A DNA stretch of 24,948 bases from Clostridia bacterium (GCA_017432405.1 JAFRJF010000252.1:1-24948); one strand, 5' to 3'; counted from the stretch's first letter, positions 8,791 through 16,276 are shown. Numbers and translations are program-made. Notes: generated by a model not told the origin, from the letters alone.

Positions 8791-10290
8791 TCATTCCCTG
8801 CCCACAGCCGCCTTCAGCTTCTCCAGATCCAGCGTCTGGCTGTCCTGGATCAGCGCGTACAGCGCCCCCAGTATGCGCCGGACGCCGCCGGGCACGTCGC
8901 TCTCGGCGTTCAGCACCATCACGGGGTCGTGCACCGACATGCGCAGCTGGAACCAGGCGTTGTTCACGCCGCCGTCCAGGTTGAAGGTGATGCGCACGCC
9001 CTCCCGGCTGTCCGGCGCGACCTGCCAGCGCGGGTCGTCCAGCGTATAGCTGAGCACGACCTCCACCACATCCTGGCCGGCGGCGGGGTCCTCCACGTCC
9101 AGCGCGGGCAGGCGCAGCTCCACGCTCTCCACCGGCTCCCGCAGGTCGTCGATCAGGCGGAACACGTTCTGGGCTTCCCGCTTGCGGTTCAGCGCCTCGC
9201 AGATCACCCGGGTGGCCAGGTAGAGCCCGTCGTCCAGGAAGCCGTTCTCGCGGAAGGCCGCGTGACCGCTGGTCTCGATGGCCAGGGGGCAGTCGATGCC
9301 CTCGGCGTTCAGGCGCACGGCCTCCTCGATCACATTGCGGTAGCCCCGCTTGAAGCGGTAGTGTATGCCCCCCCATTCGGCGATGAAGGCCGACAGGCCC
9401 GACGAGGTCACGCTGTCGGTAACGAAGGTGGCGCCGGGCTTAACGTCCAGCAGCATGGCGGCCACCAGCGCGATCAGGCGGTTTTGGGAGATGAGCCTGC
9501 CGCCGTCGTCCACGATGGCGGCGCGGCTGCCGTCGGCGTTGAACAGCACGCCCAGGTCCGCCCGATTGGCCCTGACGGCACGGGTGACGGCTTCTATGGC
9601 GGCGAGGTCGTCGGGGCCGCCGGCGATGCCGTCCTCGATTCCCACCGGATACAGGCTGCCCTCGGTCTCCACGCCCATGGCGTCCAGGAAGCGGGCGTAC
9701 CCCTCGCCCACGCTGGTTCGGGCGTCCACGACCACGCGCATGCCCAGCAGCGGCTTCAGCGCGTCGTCCTCCAGGCAGCGGGCCGCGGCGCTGCGCAGGG
9801 CATCGTAATAGATCCCGTCGGCGTCGTGGCGCACCACCAGCCGCTCCGGCACCTCGGCGTCCCTGGCCCGCAGCAGCAGCGCGTTCACGTCCACGTCCTT
9901 CAGGCCGCCATCGGCGGTGATGAACCGGAAGCCGTTCAGGTTCGGGTCGGCGGTGCCGGCGGTGATCATCACCGCGCCGTCAGCATTGCCGCAATCCGGC
10001 TGCACGGCCTTGAAGAGCGCCGGGGCGGAGCAGAGCCCGCAGTCCAGCACGTCGCTGTCCGCGGCGGTGATGCCCCGGGTCAGCGCCGCCTTGATGCGCG
10101 CGCCGGAGGGTCTGGGATCGTGGCCCACGGCCAGGACGAGGGCGTCCGGGGTGGTGCCCCGGCGCTCCGCCAGCCAGCAGGCGAAGGCATAGCCCAGCTT
10201 CTCCGCCCGCTCGTCGGTCAACTGCTGCTGGGGCCCGCGAATCTCCGAGCCGCTGCGCAGCTTCAGCCATCTTGCACTGTCGCTATCCAT
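8791..10290 (-). CDS. Phosphomannomutase/phosphoglucomutase homologue with degenerate active site
   Basis: The protein has 499 residues, the normal length for the alpha-D-phosphohexomutase superfamily. Family marks are SGSEIRG (13-19), VGHDPRPSG (55-63), the KRGYRNVIEEAVRLN stretch (314-328) and the sugar-binding loop ETSGHAA (339-345). Two hallmark sites are altered. The phosphoserine loop TASH(N/L)P is TAGTADP (110-116), so the phosphorylated serine is a glycine and the following histidine a threonine. The Mg-binding loop DxDxDR is NADGSR (251-256), losing two of three aspartates. Active enzymes of this family interconvert mannose- or glucose-6-phosphate and the 1-phosphate; this one probably cannot by the usual route and may be a binding or regulatory pseudo-enzyme. 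GTGAGG lies 7 nt before the ATG. It follows the membrane-anchored repeat protein by 22 nt, which suggests an envelope-related context. Confidence 0.8.
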   Translation of the reverse strand: MDSDSARWLKLRSGSEIRGPQQQLTDERAEKLGYAFACWLAERRGTTPDALVLAVGHDPRPSGARIKAALTRGITAADSDVLDCGLCSAPALFKAVQPDCGNADGAVMITAGTADPNLNGFRFITADGGLKDVDVNALLLRARDAEVPERLVVRHDADGIYYDALRSAAARCLEDDALKPLLGMRVVVDARTSVGEGYARFLDAMGVETEGSLYPVGIEDGIAGGPDDLAAIEAVTRAVRANRADLGVLFNADGSRAAIVDDGGRLISQNRLIALVAAMLLDVKPGATFVTDSVTSSGLSAFIAEWGGIHYRFKRGYRNVIEEAVRLNAEGIDCPLAIETSGHAAFRENGFLDDGLYLATRVICEALNRKREAQNVFRLIDDLREPVESVELRLPALDVEDPAAGQDVVEVVLSYTLDDPRWQVAPDSREGVRITFNLDGGVNNAWFQLRMSVHDPVMVLNAESDVPGGVRRILGALYALIQDSQTLDLEKLKAAVGRE

Positions 10291-10312
10291 AAATAAACCT
10301 CACTTGTCGCGT

Positions 10313-11962
10313 TTATTGTTTGCCCTTTTTGGCATTCTTTCGATCGTTGGACCGACGGGGCGGACGGCCGCCCTTCACGGCCGGGACGGAACCGGTCCGG
10401 CCCAGCTGGTCCTTGATGCGCTGCTTTTCCGCCGCCATGCGCTTCAGGCGCTCCCGCCGGGCGCGGATGGAGGTGACCGCAAGTATCGTGATCATCACCG
10501 TCAGGGCCGCGCCCGCGATGATCAGCAGTATGATGAAGGTGGCGCCGTTGCCCCCCGGCTTCACGGACTGGCCCTCCAGCATCCGCCCGGAGGCGTCCAG
10601 CTGCTGGGGATTGACCCCGTCGGCAGCGATCTGCACGGCGATGGGGCTGGTGGTCCGCTCCTGGCGGCGGCCCTGGGCGTCGGTGTATTCCAGGGAGAAT
10701 ATGAACTCGGCGTCCTGGCTGACGTCGTAAGTGGCGCTGAACACGGTGGGCTCCCGCTCGCCCCGGGGAATCACGGCCAGCCGGCGGATGTCGCCCCGGC
10801 TGACCTCGTAGAGCCGGACGTCCCGGGCCATGACGGTGCCGGTGTTGAGTATGGTGAAATCGAAGGTCACCCGCCCGGGCCGGTTGATCCTGGGCGTGGC
10901 GGTCTGGGCCGTCAGGCTGATCTCCATGTCCTGCGCCTCGGGCGTGTTGGAGGCCACGATGGTGCTGGTGCGCAGGTCCAGCAGCTGGCCAGCGCTGTTG
11001 CTGCCGGTGATGTGCCAGCGGTATTCCCCCTCGCCCCGCAGCGGATAGGTGTAGGGGATCTCCACCGGGTGGGCGCCGCTGGGCAGGCTGATGGCGTCCG
11101 CGATGAGGCCGCCGTAGACGTCGTCCCAGACGGTGATGTCGGTATAATCCACGTTTCCCAGGTTGGTCAGTATCAGTATGGCGTCGGCGATATCGTCGTT
11201 GAACTCCGCCTGGCGCACGTAGAACGACGTGATCAGGTGGTCGTCGGCGATGGGCAGGGAGGCCGGGTCGAGGCTGAGGGAGAATTCGTCGCCGGTGGGC
11301 ACCGCGTATTCCAGCACGGGCATCGACAGGTCGTCCCCGGTCAGCGTGACCCGGCTGATGAAGCTCTTGGTCTCGCCCACGTCCAGCTGCTCCAGCCGAC
11401 CGGTGAAGTCGCCCAGGCTGTCCCGTATGCGCAGCGCGCTCAGCGGCACGTTGCCGGTATTGACGATCTTGTAGGTGACGGTCATCAGCCCGTCCTTCAC
11501 GCCGTAGGGGGATGAAAACTGCCGGGTGAAGGCCACGCCGGGCTGCTGCTCGCCCTTGATGACGGGCACGTCGAGGGTGTAGACCACCTTCTCGCCGCCC
11601 GCCTCCTGGGCATCGTGGCTGATGGTGTAGCGCACCTGTCCGGCGTCCAGCTCCTCCTGGGTGACGGCATGGGGCCGCACCAGGGTCTGGCTCTCGCCCG
11701 CGCCGAGCTGGCCGATGGGCTCCGAGAGCAGGCCGTCGGCGGAGGCGAGGTAGATGTTCTGCACGGGCCGGTTGGAGCGGTTTTCGATCAGGAAGGTCAT
11801 GGTAATGTCTCCCGGGGCGACCATCATGGCGGGCTGGGCGGTGGTATCGATGAACAGCGCCGGCTGCGGCGCTTCCTCGGCCAGGGCCCGCGCCATCGCA
11901 AGCGAGCAGAGCACCCCCAGCAGAGCTGCCAGTCGTCGCCACATTCCAGTCCGTCGAACCAT
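10313..11962 (-). CDS. Secreted, membrane-anchored protein with CARDB/COG1361-like repeats
   Basis: The protein has 549 residues. An N-terminal signal sequence (WRRLAALLGVLCSLAMARA) is followed by several beta-sandwich repeats of the CARDB/COG1361 type, each centred on phrases such as TFLIENRSNRPVQNIYL, VTYKIVNTGNVPLSALRI and FDFTILNTGTVMARDVRL. A transmembrane helix follows at about 475-500 (ATFIILLIIAGAALTVMIT), then a very basic cytosolic tail of about 50 residues with RRERLKRMAAEKQRIK and KGGRPPRRSNDRKNAKKGK. It should be a type-I membrane protein with its repeats outside the cell. The start is uncertain: ATG at 11962 gives a six-residue longer N-terminus than ATG at 11944, and neither has an ideal ribosome binding site. 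It is the first gene of the unit, behind the consensus promoter at 12025-12054. The ligand or partner is unknown. Confidence 0.75.
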   Translation of the reverse strand: MVRRTGMWRRLAALLGVLCSLAMARALAEEAPQPALFIDTTAQPAMMVAPGDITMTFLIENRSNRPVQNIYLASADGLLSEPIGQLGAGESQTLVRPHAVTQEELDAGQVRYTISHDAQEAGGEKVVYTLDVPVIKGEQQPGVAFTRQFSSPYGVKDGLMTVTYKIVNTGNVPLSALRIRDSLGDFTGRLEQLDVGETKSFISRVTLTGDDLSMPVLEYAVPTGDEFSLSLDPASLPIADDHLITSFYVRQAEFNDDIADAILILTNLGNVDYTDITVWDDVYGGLIADAISLPSGAHPVEIPYTYPLRGEGEYRWHITGSNSAGQLLDLRTSTIVASNTPEAQDMEISLTAQTATPRINRPGRVTFDFTILNTGTVMARDVRLYEVSRGDIRRLAVIPRGEREPTVFSATYDVSQDAEFIFSLEYTDAQGRRQERTTSPIAVQIAADGVNPQQLDASGRMLEGQSVKPGGNGATFIILLIIAGAALTVMITILAVTSIRARRERLKRMAAEKQRIKDQLGRTGSVPAVKGGRPPRRSNDRKNAKKGKQ

Positions 11963-12024
11963 CCCACGCGCAACCTTTCCATCGTCGTTTCGGTGCCCCG
12001 TCCAGGGCGCAAACCACCGACTCT

Positions 12025-12054
12025 ATTGTATTTCATTTTGCCCACATCTGTCAA
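12025..12054 (-). promoter_or_regulatory. Strong sigma-A-type promoter of the 549-residue gene unit
   Basis: On the minus strand, consensus TTGACA (12049-12054), an 18-nt spacer and TACAAT (12025-12030) place the transcription start near 12018. That leaves about 55 nt of leader before the ATG at 11962. The promoter begins immediately after the terminator-like hairpin at 12059-12093. Confidence 0.75.
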
Positions 12055-12058
12055 GGAG

Positions 12059-12093
12059 AAAACGGCGCGGGCCGAAATACACGGCCGACCGCC
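12059..12093 (-). terminator. Terminator-like hairpin ending a possible minus-strand RNA
   Basis: On the minus strand GGCG..GGCC (inner loop GTGTATTTC) pairs with GGCC..CGCC, with small bulges, and the structure is followed by GTTTTCTCC. It lies directly upstream of the next promoter and would end transcription from the minus-strand promoter at 12291-12319. Confidence 0.45.
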
Positions 12094-12284
12094 CTCGGCG
12101 CACAGTTCGGTGGGTCCGCGTCTCCCTATCATTTCAGGTCGCGCAAGGGCTCCCGGCGCTGACCCGCCGCTTTCCAAAGGCGGCGGACGCATCCTTGGGC
12201 GCACCCCAACCCATCGTCCATCCCTTCCGTTCGCTTCGCCAGCCCCTGTCTCCTCGGACGGTTCAACCGGCGCTTCCCGGGATT
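12059..12284 (-). ncRNA. Candidate structured non-coding RNA (minus strand, about 225 nt)
   Basis: The interval is bounded by a good minus-strand promoter (-10 at 12291-12296) and the terminator-like hairpin at 12059-12093. It includes a strong internal stem at 12164-12186 (CCGCCGC paired with GCGGCGG). An overlapping frame on this strand is very rich in Arg, Gly and Pro and does not look like a protein. Conserved elements of RNase P RNA, tmRNA and SRP RNA were looked for and not seen. It could also simply be a long leader for the downstream 549-residue gene. Function unknown. Confidence 0.35.
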
Positions 12285-12290
12285 GGCATG

Positions 12291-12319
12291 AGTATAGCAA
12301 ATCGCGGCAATACGCGCAA
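12291..12319 (-). promoter_or_regulatory. Left half of a symmetric divergent promoter pair
   Basis: On the minus strand TTGCGC (12314-12319), a 17-nt spacer and TATACT (12291-12296, preceded by TGC) form a promoter. Its -35 abuts the palindrome at 12320-12334, and its -10 neighbourhood (TGCTATACT) is identical to that of the plus-strand partner. Confidence 0.55.
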
Positions 12320-12334
12320 TAAACCACTGGTTTA
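12320..12334. promoter_or_regulatory. Perfect 15-bp palindromic operator between two divergent promoters
   Basis: TAAACCACTGGTTTA (7-bp arms and one central base) sits exactly between the two outward-facing -35 elements, touching each. Position 12327 is the symmetry centre of the whole 73-bp arrangement, so one bound dimer could control both promoters. The regulator is not identified. Confidence 0.6.
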
Positions 12335-12363
12335 ATGACAGGCGGGCTCGGCGGTGCTATACT
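12335..12363 (+). promoter_or_regulatory. Right half of a symmetric divergent promoter pair
   Basis: ATGACA (12335-12340), a 17-nt spacer and TATACT (12358-12363, preceded by TGC) predict a start near 12370. No convincing protein gene follows for hundreds of bases, which suggests an RNA product. Confidence 0.55.
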
Positions 12364-12369
12364 GATTGC

Positions 12370-12437
12370 GTGCTGAGGAACGGCAGGCTGCCCGAAAGGA
12401 CGGTCTGCCCCGGCCCACCGGCCCGTCGCAGCGGTTT
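12370..12437 (+). ncRNA. Candidate short structured RNA (plus strand)
   Basis: Just downstream of the plus-strand promoter the sequence can fold. GCTG and ACGG near the start pair with CCGT and CAGC near 12424-12432, enclosing a hairpin in which GGCAG pairs with CTGCC around a GAAAGGA loop. This is followed by GGTTTTTC, a possible terminator. Read-through could extend the transcript to the stronger terminator at 12801-12832. No riboswitch or known RNA family was recognised. Confidence 0.35.
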
Positions 12438-12597
12438 TTCATGACTGCATCCATCGATTTTTTCTTTTTTATCATTCGTTCAGACACATCGAACCGTTCG
12501 CGAGCTTCCGCGGACACCCGCTTTGTCATGAATGGTATTCGCGACGAGTCGGCAGACACCCCCGCACGATTGCCGCAGCGGTTTCCATGACTGCATC
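12427..12597. repeat. Direct repeat R1, two copies (about 25 bp)
   Basis: CGCAGCGGTTT(TT/C)CATGACTGCATC occurs at 12427-12451 and, nearly identical, at 12574-12597. Each copy is followed by a T-rich tract (12458-12470 and 12598-12610). A looser third relative (GGGCGCTTTTCCATGCAGCG) follows the hairpin at 12801-12828. The copies look like repeated 3' ends of transcription units or parts of a decayed larger repeat. Confidence 0.7.
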
Positions 12598-12795
12598 TTT
12601 TTTGAATTTTCATCGCATTCAGGAGACGGCCCCGACGAGGGCCACAGCAGAACCGCCGGTTCGCCGGCAGCCCGTCCACGGGTGAATGTGGAATCGGCGT
12701 CCGCCCGGTCAGGCGGACAGCGCCGCCCGGGCGTCAATCCGGGCACCCGTCCGCAGGTCAACGCGGACACCCGCTCGTCATGGGAGATATTCGCG
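12509..12795. repeat. Direct repeat R2, two copies (about 35 bp)
   Basis: A segment starting CGCGGACACCCGCT, continuing through GTCATG and ending ATTCGCG, occurs at 12509-12543 and 12762-12795 with a few mismatches and one indel. In both cases an R1-type element follows 30-50 nt later, so R2 plus R1 appear to form one larger repeated unit with variable interior. The segment between the copies holds further GC-rich hairpins, for example GTCCGCC/GGCGGAC near 12698-12718. Confidence 0.65.
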
Positions 12796-12800
12796 GCATT

Positions 12801-12832
12801 GCGCCCGGCACAAGGTGTGTCGGGCGCTTTTC
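12801..12832 (+). terminator. Strong intrinsic terminator on the plus strand
   Basis: GCGCCCGGCACA pairs with TGTGTCGGGCGC across a 3-nt AGG loop (12-bp stem with one G-U pair), followed directly by TTTTCC. No plus-strand protein gene precedes it, so it most likely ends a non-coding transcript from the promoter at 12335-12363. Confidence 0.6.
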
Positions 12833-12843
12833 CATGCAGCGTT

Positions 12844-13008
12844 ATGGGTTTGGCGGATCGGCTTGCGGAGATTTTGAAGCAAATGGGGGCGACAGGTATT
12901 GCCTTACTCCCTTTATTATGTTTTGTGACCGTCGAGGCCGTTCAGGCCGACAACAACAAGGGTTCAACAATTGTAGAGCAAAGGGCTTCAACGGACCGGG
13001 GAAGATGA
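12844..13008 (+). CDS. Possible small membrane protein (54 residues)
   Basis: An ATG-to-TGA frame encodes a short amphipathic start (GLADRLAEILKQMG), one hydrophobic segment (ATGIALLPLLCFVTVEAV) and a polar tail. It begins 12 nt after the plus-strand terminator and has no clear ribosome binding site, so it may be chance. It could be the end of a decayed membrane protein. No family was recognised. The remaining sequence up to 13111 shows no feature that can be supported. Confidence 0.2.
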   Translation: MGLADRLAEILKQMGATGIALLPLLCFVTVEAVQADNNKGSTIVEQRASTDRGR

Positions 13009-13111
13009 TCCTGATCCCTGGGGAAGAGATCGAATTGGAGTGACCCTCACGCCCCGAGTGAATACACCCTCAAAAGTGAAATACAATTGTTGTCCCCCGG
13101 AAGTCACAGGC

Positions 13112-13175
13112 AAAATGAAAAGAAAAGGGCGCCGCCACGGTTCTTCTGCGCGATCGGCATGTCTGTGGCGACGCC
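13112..13175 (-). terminator. Terminator of the four-gene methyltransferase/hydrolase operon
   Basis: On the minus strand GGCGTCGCCAC (13165-13175) pairs with GTGGCGGCGCC (13128-13138), an 11-bp stem with one G-U pair and a 26-nt loop. It is followed by CTTTTCTTTTCATTTT. It starts about 10 nt after the stop of the alpha/beta hydrolase gene. Confidence 0.65.
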
Positions 13176-13184
13176 GCTATTCCC

Positions 13185-13961
13185 CTATCCCATGCGCGCC
13201 GCGATGGCGTCCAGTATGGGCTGCGTCCACTGGCTCTGGAAGATCCACGCCTCGTGCTGCATGTCGAAGCGGATGATGTCCGGGTCGCGGAAGTGCTGCT
13301 GGTACCGCTTTTCGTACTTCGGCCCCATCTTCAGTGCGTAGATGACGTGCACCGTGGTGCCGTCCACGTGAATGTCGTCCTCCAGGGGCGTCACATAGTC
13401 CGAGTAGAACTCCCGGGCCACGGTCTTTGGGTGCAGGGATACCATGCTGCCCGCGAACGCGTCCATGAAGGCGTCCGTCTCCGGGTCCATGTCCATGCCG
13501 AAGTTTTTCACCAGCATATCCTTGAGCTTCTGGCGCTTCCTGTCGTTCTTCGCCGCGTCGCCGATCCAGCGGCCCACGATCCATGTCATGATCCGGGCGA
13601 CGATGGGGCTGCCCTGGTCCAGGTCGGAGGAGCCGATGAAGCCGTGGTCGATATGGATGCGTTTGCGCTGGATCAGCAGGCCCACAAAGCTGCCGCCCAG
13701 CGAGGAGCCGTAGGCCCCGTCCACGCGCCCGCCGTGATTTTTGATGATGTAATCCTCGATCTTCCCGGTCACCGTCAGCATGTCCGTAAACGGTTTTGTC
13801 GCCTTCTCGTCGTCGAAGCCGTCGTAATTGACGCAGATCAGGTGATACTGCGCCGCCAGCCGGTCGATGACCGTGTGGAAGTTGATCTCCCAGGTGCATG
13901 CCGTGCCGGGCAGCAGCAGCATGGTCCTGCCGTCCGGTTTGCCCATCTCTGTGAACTTCAT
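13185..13961 (-). CDS. Alpha/beta-fold hydrolase
   Basis: The protein has 258 residues and no signal peptide. An early LLLPGTACTW stretch supplies the oxyanion-hole turn. The nucleophile elbow is G85-S-S87-L-G89, with Ser87 as the likely nucleophile, and His236 in QHEAWIF is the probable catalytic histidine. An acidic partner probably lies in the 195-215 region. The fold fits an esterase, lipase or thioesterase; the substrate is unknown. GAGG is 8 nt before the ATG, and the upstream methyltransferase ends 15 nt away, so it is the last gene of a four-gene operon closed by the terminator at 13112-13175. Grouping with two methyltransferases and an MBL-fold hydrolase suggests modification or detoxification of a small ester-like molecule; that is inference. 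Confidence 0.8.
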   Translation of the reverse strand: MKFTEMGKPDGRTMLLLPGTACTWEINFHTVIDRLAAQYHLICVNYDGFDDEKATKPFTDMLTVTGKIEDYIIKNHGGRVDGAYGSSLGGSFVGLLIQRKRIHIDHGFIGSSDLDQGSPIVARIMTWIVGRWIGDAAKNDRKRQKLKDMLVKNFGMDMDPETDAFMDAFAGSMVSLHPKTVAREFYSDYVTPLEDDIHVDGTTVHVIYALKMGPKYEKRYQQHFRDPDIIRFDMQHEAWIFQSQWTQPILDAIAARMG

Positions 13962-13976
13962 TGCCTTGTCCTCGTT

Positions 13977-14756
13977 TTACTTAATCCCCGTCAGCAGCGC
14001 CGAGCCGCCCAGTCCCATCCAGGTGGCCTCAAACTTCGTCATGTATTTGCCGTCGGTGGTATCGATCAGCTCCACCCTCCGATAGCCCATGTCCCTGAGG
14101 TGCCTGACAAAAGCCTGCATGTCGCCGTACTTCGATTTGGAAAAGATGTCGTGCAGCGCGAAGGTGCCGCCCACCTTCAGCGTCCTCAGCGTCTCCAGCA
14201 GGTATTGCTGGCGGTCGCCGGGAATGTTGTGGTACACGTAGTTGCTGACCACGGCGTCGAAGCTTTCGTCGGGAAAGTCGAGATGCGTGGCGTCGCCCTG
14301 CCGGAAGGTGGTGTTTTTCACGCCCTCTGCCTGTGCGTTGCGCTCGCACAATTGCTTGTTGAAGGAGGCGTACTCCTTGCCCCAGCGGTCGATGCCCACG
14401 ACATGGGCCTGGGGATTGCGCTTGGCCACGGCGATGGCCAGCGCACCGCTGCCGCAGCCCACGTCCAGGCACCTGCCGCCAGCGGGCAGCTTCACATGCG
14501 CCGCCGTGCCCTCGATGATCTGCCGGGACATCTGCCGCTTGCCGTCATAGCTGAATGCCCGATGCATCAGCAGCGCCCAGATGGTCATTGCGCAGAAGAC
14601 CGCCGCCAGTGCCACGAACACTACCGTCAGCACGGTTCTCAGCGTCCCGTTCAGCAGCGCGTTGAGAACGACCGCCACGATCCCGCAGCCAATCGCCCCG
14701 CCCAGAAAGGACCAGATCATGCCCTTGGGCATCCAGTTCTTATAGTCCGGCTTCAT
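13977..14756 (-). CDS. Membrane-attached SAM-dependent methyltransferase
   Basis: The protein has 259 residues. Two N-terminal transmembrane helices (about 13-33 and 42-64) precede a class I methyltransferase domain: motif I CLDVGCGSGALAIAVA, the acidic end of strand 2 (VVGIDRWG), an FRQGDATHLDFPDESFDAVVSN region and a post-motif LLETLRTLKVGGTFALHD. The membrane anchor suggests a lipid-like, quinone-like or other hydrophobic substrate near the inner face. A TTG two codons upstream (14762) is in frame, but GGGGG lies 7 nt before the ATG at 14756, which decides the start. It follows the MBL-fold gene by 2 nt, so translation is probably coupled. The exact acceptor cannot be told from sequence. 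Confidence 0.8.
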   Translation of the reverse strand: MKPDYKNWMPKGMIWSFLGGAIGCGIVAVVLNALLNGTLRTVLTVVFVALAAVFCAMTIWALLMHRAFSYDGKRQMSRQIIEGTAAHVKLPAGGRCLDVGCGSGALAIAVAKRNPQAHVVGIDRWGKEYASFNKQLCERNAQAEGVKNTTFRQGDATHLDFPDESFDAVVSNYVYHNIPGDRQQYLLETLRTLKVGGTFALHDIFSKSKYGDMQAFVRHLRDMGYRRVELIDTTDGKYMTKFEATWMGLGGSALLTGIK

Positions 14757-14758
14757 AG

Positions 14759-15622
14759 TCAAACCCCCTTCTTTTTCAGGCGCTGCGTTCGTGCCCTCCG
14801 TTCGGTGTCATCGTCCTCCACATAGCCGTCATAGGGCGCTTCCGGATCGACGTATTTCTTCGTGAAGGGCTTGCAGATCTCCGTGCGATGGGCGAAGGCG
14901 AAGTCCAGGTCGTCCGTCCAGCCGGTGTGCCCCGTGATCACCGCGATGCGGCGCTTCCGGGCGCGGAGGTTCGCCTCCAGCTTTTCAAGGGACCGCACGG
15001 CCAGCTTGTTGTCCTCGGCCAGCGTGCTGATGAAGCTGTAGCCACCGTCCGCGCCGAACCAGATCGTATCCCCGGTAAACAGGTATTCGTCATCGATCAG
15101 GTACACCATGTGGCCCCAGGTGTGTCCCGGCACCAGCAGGCATTCGACCTTGATGCCGTCGACGGTGAACACGTCGCCGTCCTTCAGCAGCACCTTCTTG
15201 TTGTCCATCTTTACCATGGGCAGCGTGTACAGCCCGTGGATCACCCTGCGCCGCTTCTCGCCGGTCAGGTATCGGTTTTCGATCTCGCCGATATAGACGG
15301 TGGCGTCCCTGAACAATCGCTCGCTGTCCGGCTCCAGCGCGCCGACGTGGTCGGTGTCCTGGTGGGTGATCAGTATGTGCTTGATCGTCGCCGGGTCGAT
15401 GTCCAGCCAGCCCATCTTCTCCCTGAGCCGCGCGTAATTGTAGCCCGCGTCGATCATGATCGTCGCGCCGTTCTTCGTGTAAAAGAAGATGTTCGCCACC
15501 CACTCCCGCACGCAGGCGACGCGATCGTCGATGCGGCCGGTGTTCAGCGGCTTGAAGATCGCCCTGCCGCGAAACATCGCGCTCATGGATCGCTTTTGGT
15601 TGTCGGAATCCCTTCTCGCCAT
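14759..15622 (-). CDS. MBL-fold metallo-hydrolase
   Basis: The protein has 287 residues and is cytosolic. Metallo-beta-lactamase-fold metal ligands are visible: THQDTDH at 86-92 (a known HxDxDH variant of the usual HxHxDH), His167 in VPGHTWGH, Asp185 in FTGDT and His232 in TGHTGW. Family members hydrolyse lactones, thioesters, phosphodiesters or beta-lactams; the specificity here is open. A basic tail (RRARTQRLKKKG) ends the protein. AAGGAG lies about 9 nt before the ATG. The gene is second in a four-gene operon, 13 nt after the first methyltransferase and 2 nt before the membrane methyltransferase. Confidence 0.8.
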   Translation of the reverse strand: MARRDSDNQKRSMSAMFRGRAIFKPLNTGRIDDRVACVREWVANIFFYTKNGATIMIDAGYNYARLREKMGWLDIDPATIKHILITHQDTDHVGALEPDSERLFRDATVYIGEIENRYLTGEKRRRVIHGLYTLPMVKMDNKKVLLKDGDVFTVDGIKVECLLVPGHTWGHMVYLIDDEYLFTGDTIWFGADGGYSFISTLAEDNKLAVRSLEKLEANLRARKRRIAVITGHTGWTDDLDFAFAHRTEICKPFTKKYVDPEAPYDGYVEDDDTERRARTQRLKKKGV

Positions 15623-15635
15623 GCCCGCTCACTCC

Positions 15636-16268
15636 TTACTTCCTCGCCAATACGGTGATCCAGGGCCTGGACGGATGATGGTCGCTGGTCACTTCGCAAA
15701 AGCCCGCCACCCTCAGCGCCGCTTCGATCTGCTGCGCCGTGTGGTTCTTCATGCCGTCGATGATCTTCTCAAATTTCAGGCTCGTGGCGTCCGTGCCGTC
15801 GGATTCGTTGCAGATCATGAAAATTCCGCCCGGCCGGAGCACCCTCGCCACCTGGGAAAAGCACTTCTCCAATCCCGGCCAGAAGTAGATCGTCTCAAAG
15901 GCCGTGGCGAGGTCGAAGCGCTCCGCGGGCAGCTTCAGATTGGATACGTCTCCCTGCTGAACCTCGCAGCGCCCCGCGGCAATCATGTCCCGGTTGTATT
16001 CCCGCGCCTTCTCCACGGACAGCTCGGAATAGTCGACGGCGGTCACATGCGCCCTGGGAAACCGCTTCAACAGCTCGCCGGCATTCCGTCCGCCGCCGCA
16101 GCCGAGATCGACGACCCTTCCGGGGTCGAGCTGGGGCAAATGGGTGAATCCCCAGTCCGCCATTTTCGCGTGTCCGGAGTTCATGCCGTTCAGCATCAGC
16201 TTCCCCAGAAAGCCCTCCGGCTTGCGCGTCTGGCTCACATAATCCTTGAACAGTCCCACGGTCATCAT
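15636..16268 (-). CDS. Class I SAM-dependent methyltransferase
   Basis: The protein has about 210 residues, is soluble and is single-domain. Motif I is VVDLGCGGGRNAGELLKRF; the strand-2 acid lies in VTAVDYSE. A QQGDVSNLKLPAERFDLATA segment and LRPGGIFMICNESDG complete the fold, which is of the UbiE/COQ5 or Methyltransf_11/25 type. The start is uncertain: ATG at 16268 abuts GAGGGG, whereas a GTG at 16259 lies 9 nt from it and gives a natural beginning (MGLFKDYVSQTRKPEGF), so 16259 may be the true start. It is the first gene of the four-gene operon, behind the promoter at 16300-16327 and a palindromic operator over the transcription start. The substrate is unknown. Confidence 0.82.
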   Translation of the reverse strand: MMTVGLFKDYVSQTRKPEGFLGKLMLNGMNSGHAKMADWGFTHLPQLDPGRVVDLGCGGGRNAGELLKRFPRAHVTAVDYSELSVEKAREYNRDMIAAGRCEVQQGDVSNLKLPAERFDLATAFETIYFWPGLEKCFSQVARVLRPGGIFMICNESDGTDATSLKFEKIIDGMKNHTAQQIEAALRVAGFCEVTSDHHPSRPWITVLARK

Positions 16269-16276
16269 CCCCTCAA

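Noticed and set aside
10263..12017. A 584-codon minus-strand frame overlapping the CARDB-like gene
   Set aside because: It is extremely Arg-, Gly- and Pro-rich with no domain pattern, whereas the alternative frame gives a signal peptide, beta repeats and a membrane anchor.
11824..12327. A 167-codon minus-strand frame across the upstream promoter region
   Set aside because: It spans two good promoters and a terminator-like hairpin, its composition is not protein-like and it has no ribosome binding site.
12059..12832. RNase P RNA, tmRNA, SRP RNA or a known riboswitch
   Set aside because: The conserved sequence blocks of these families that I know were looked for on both strands and not found.
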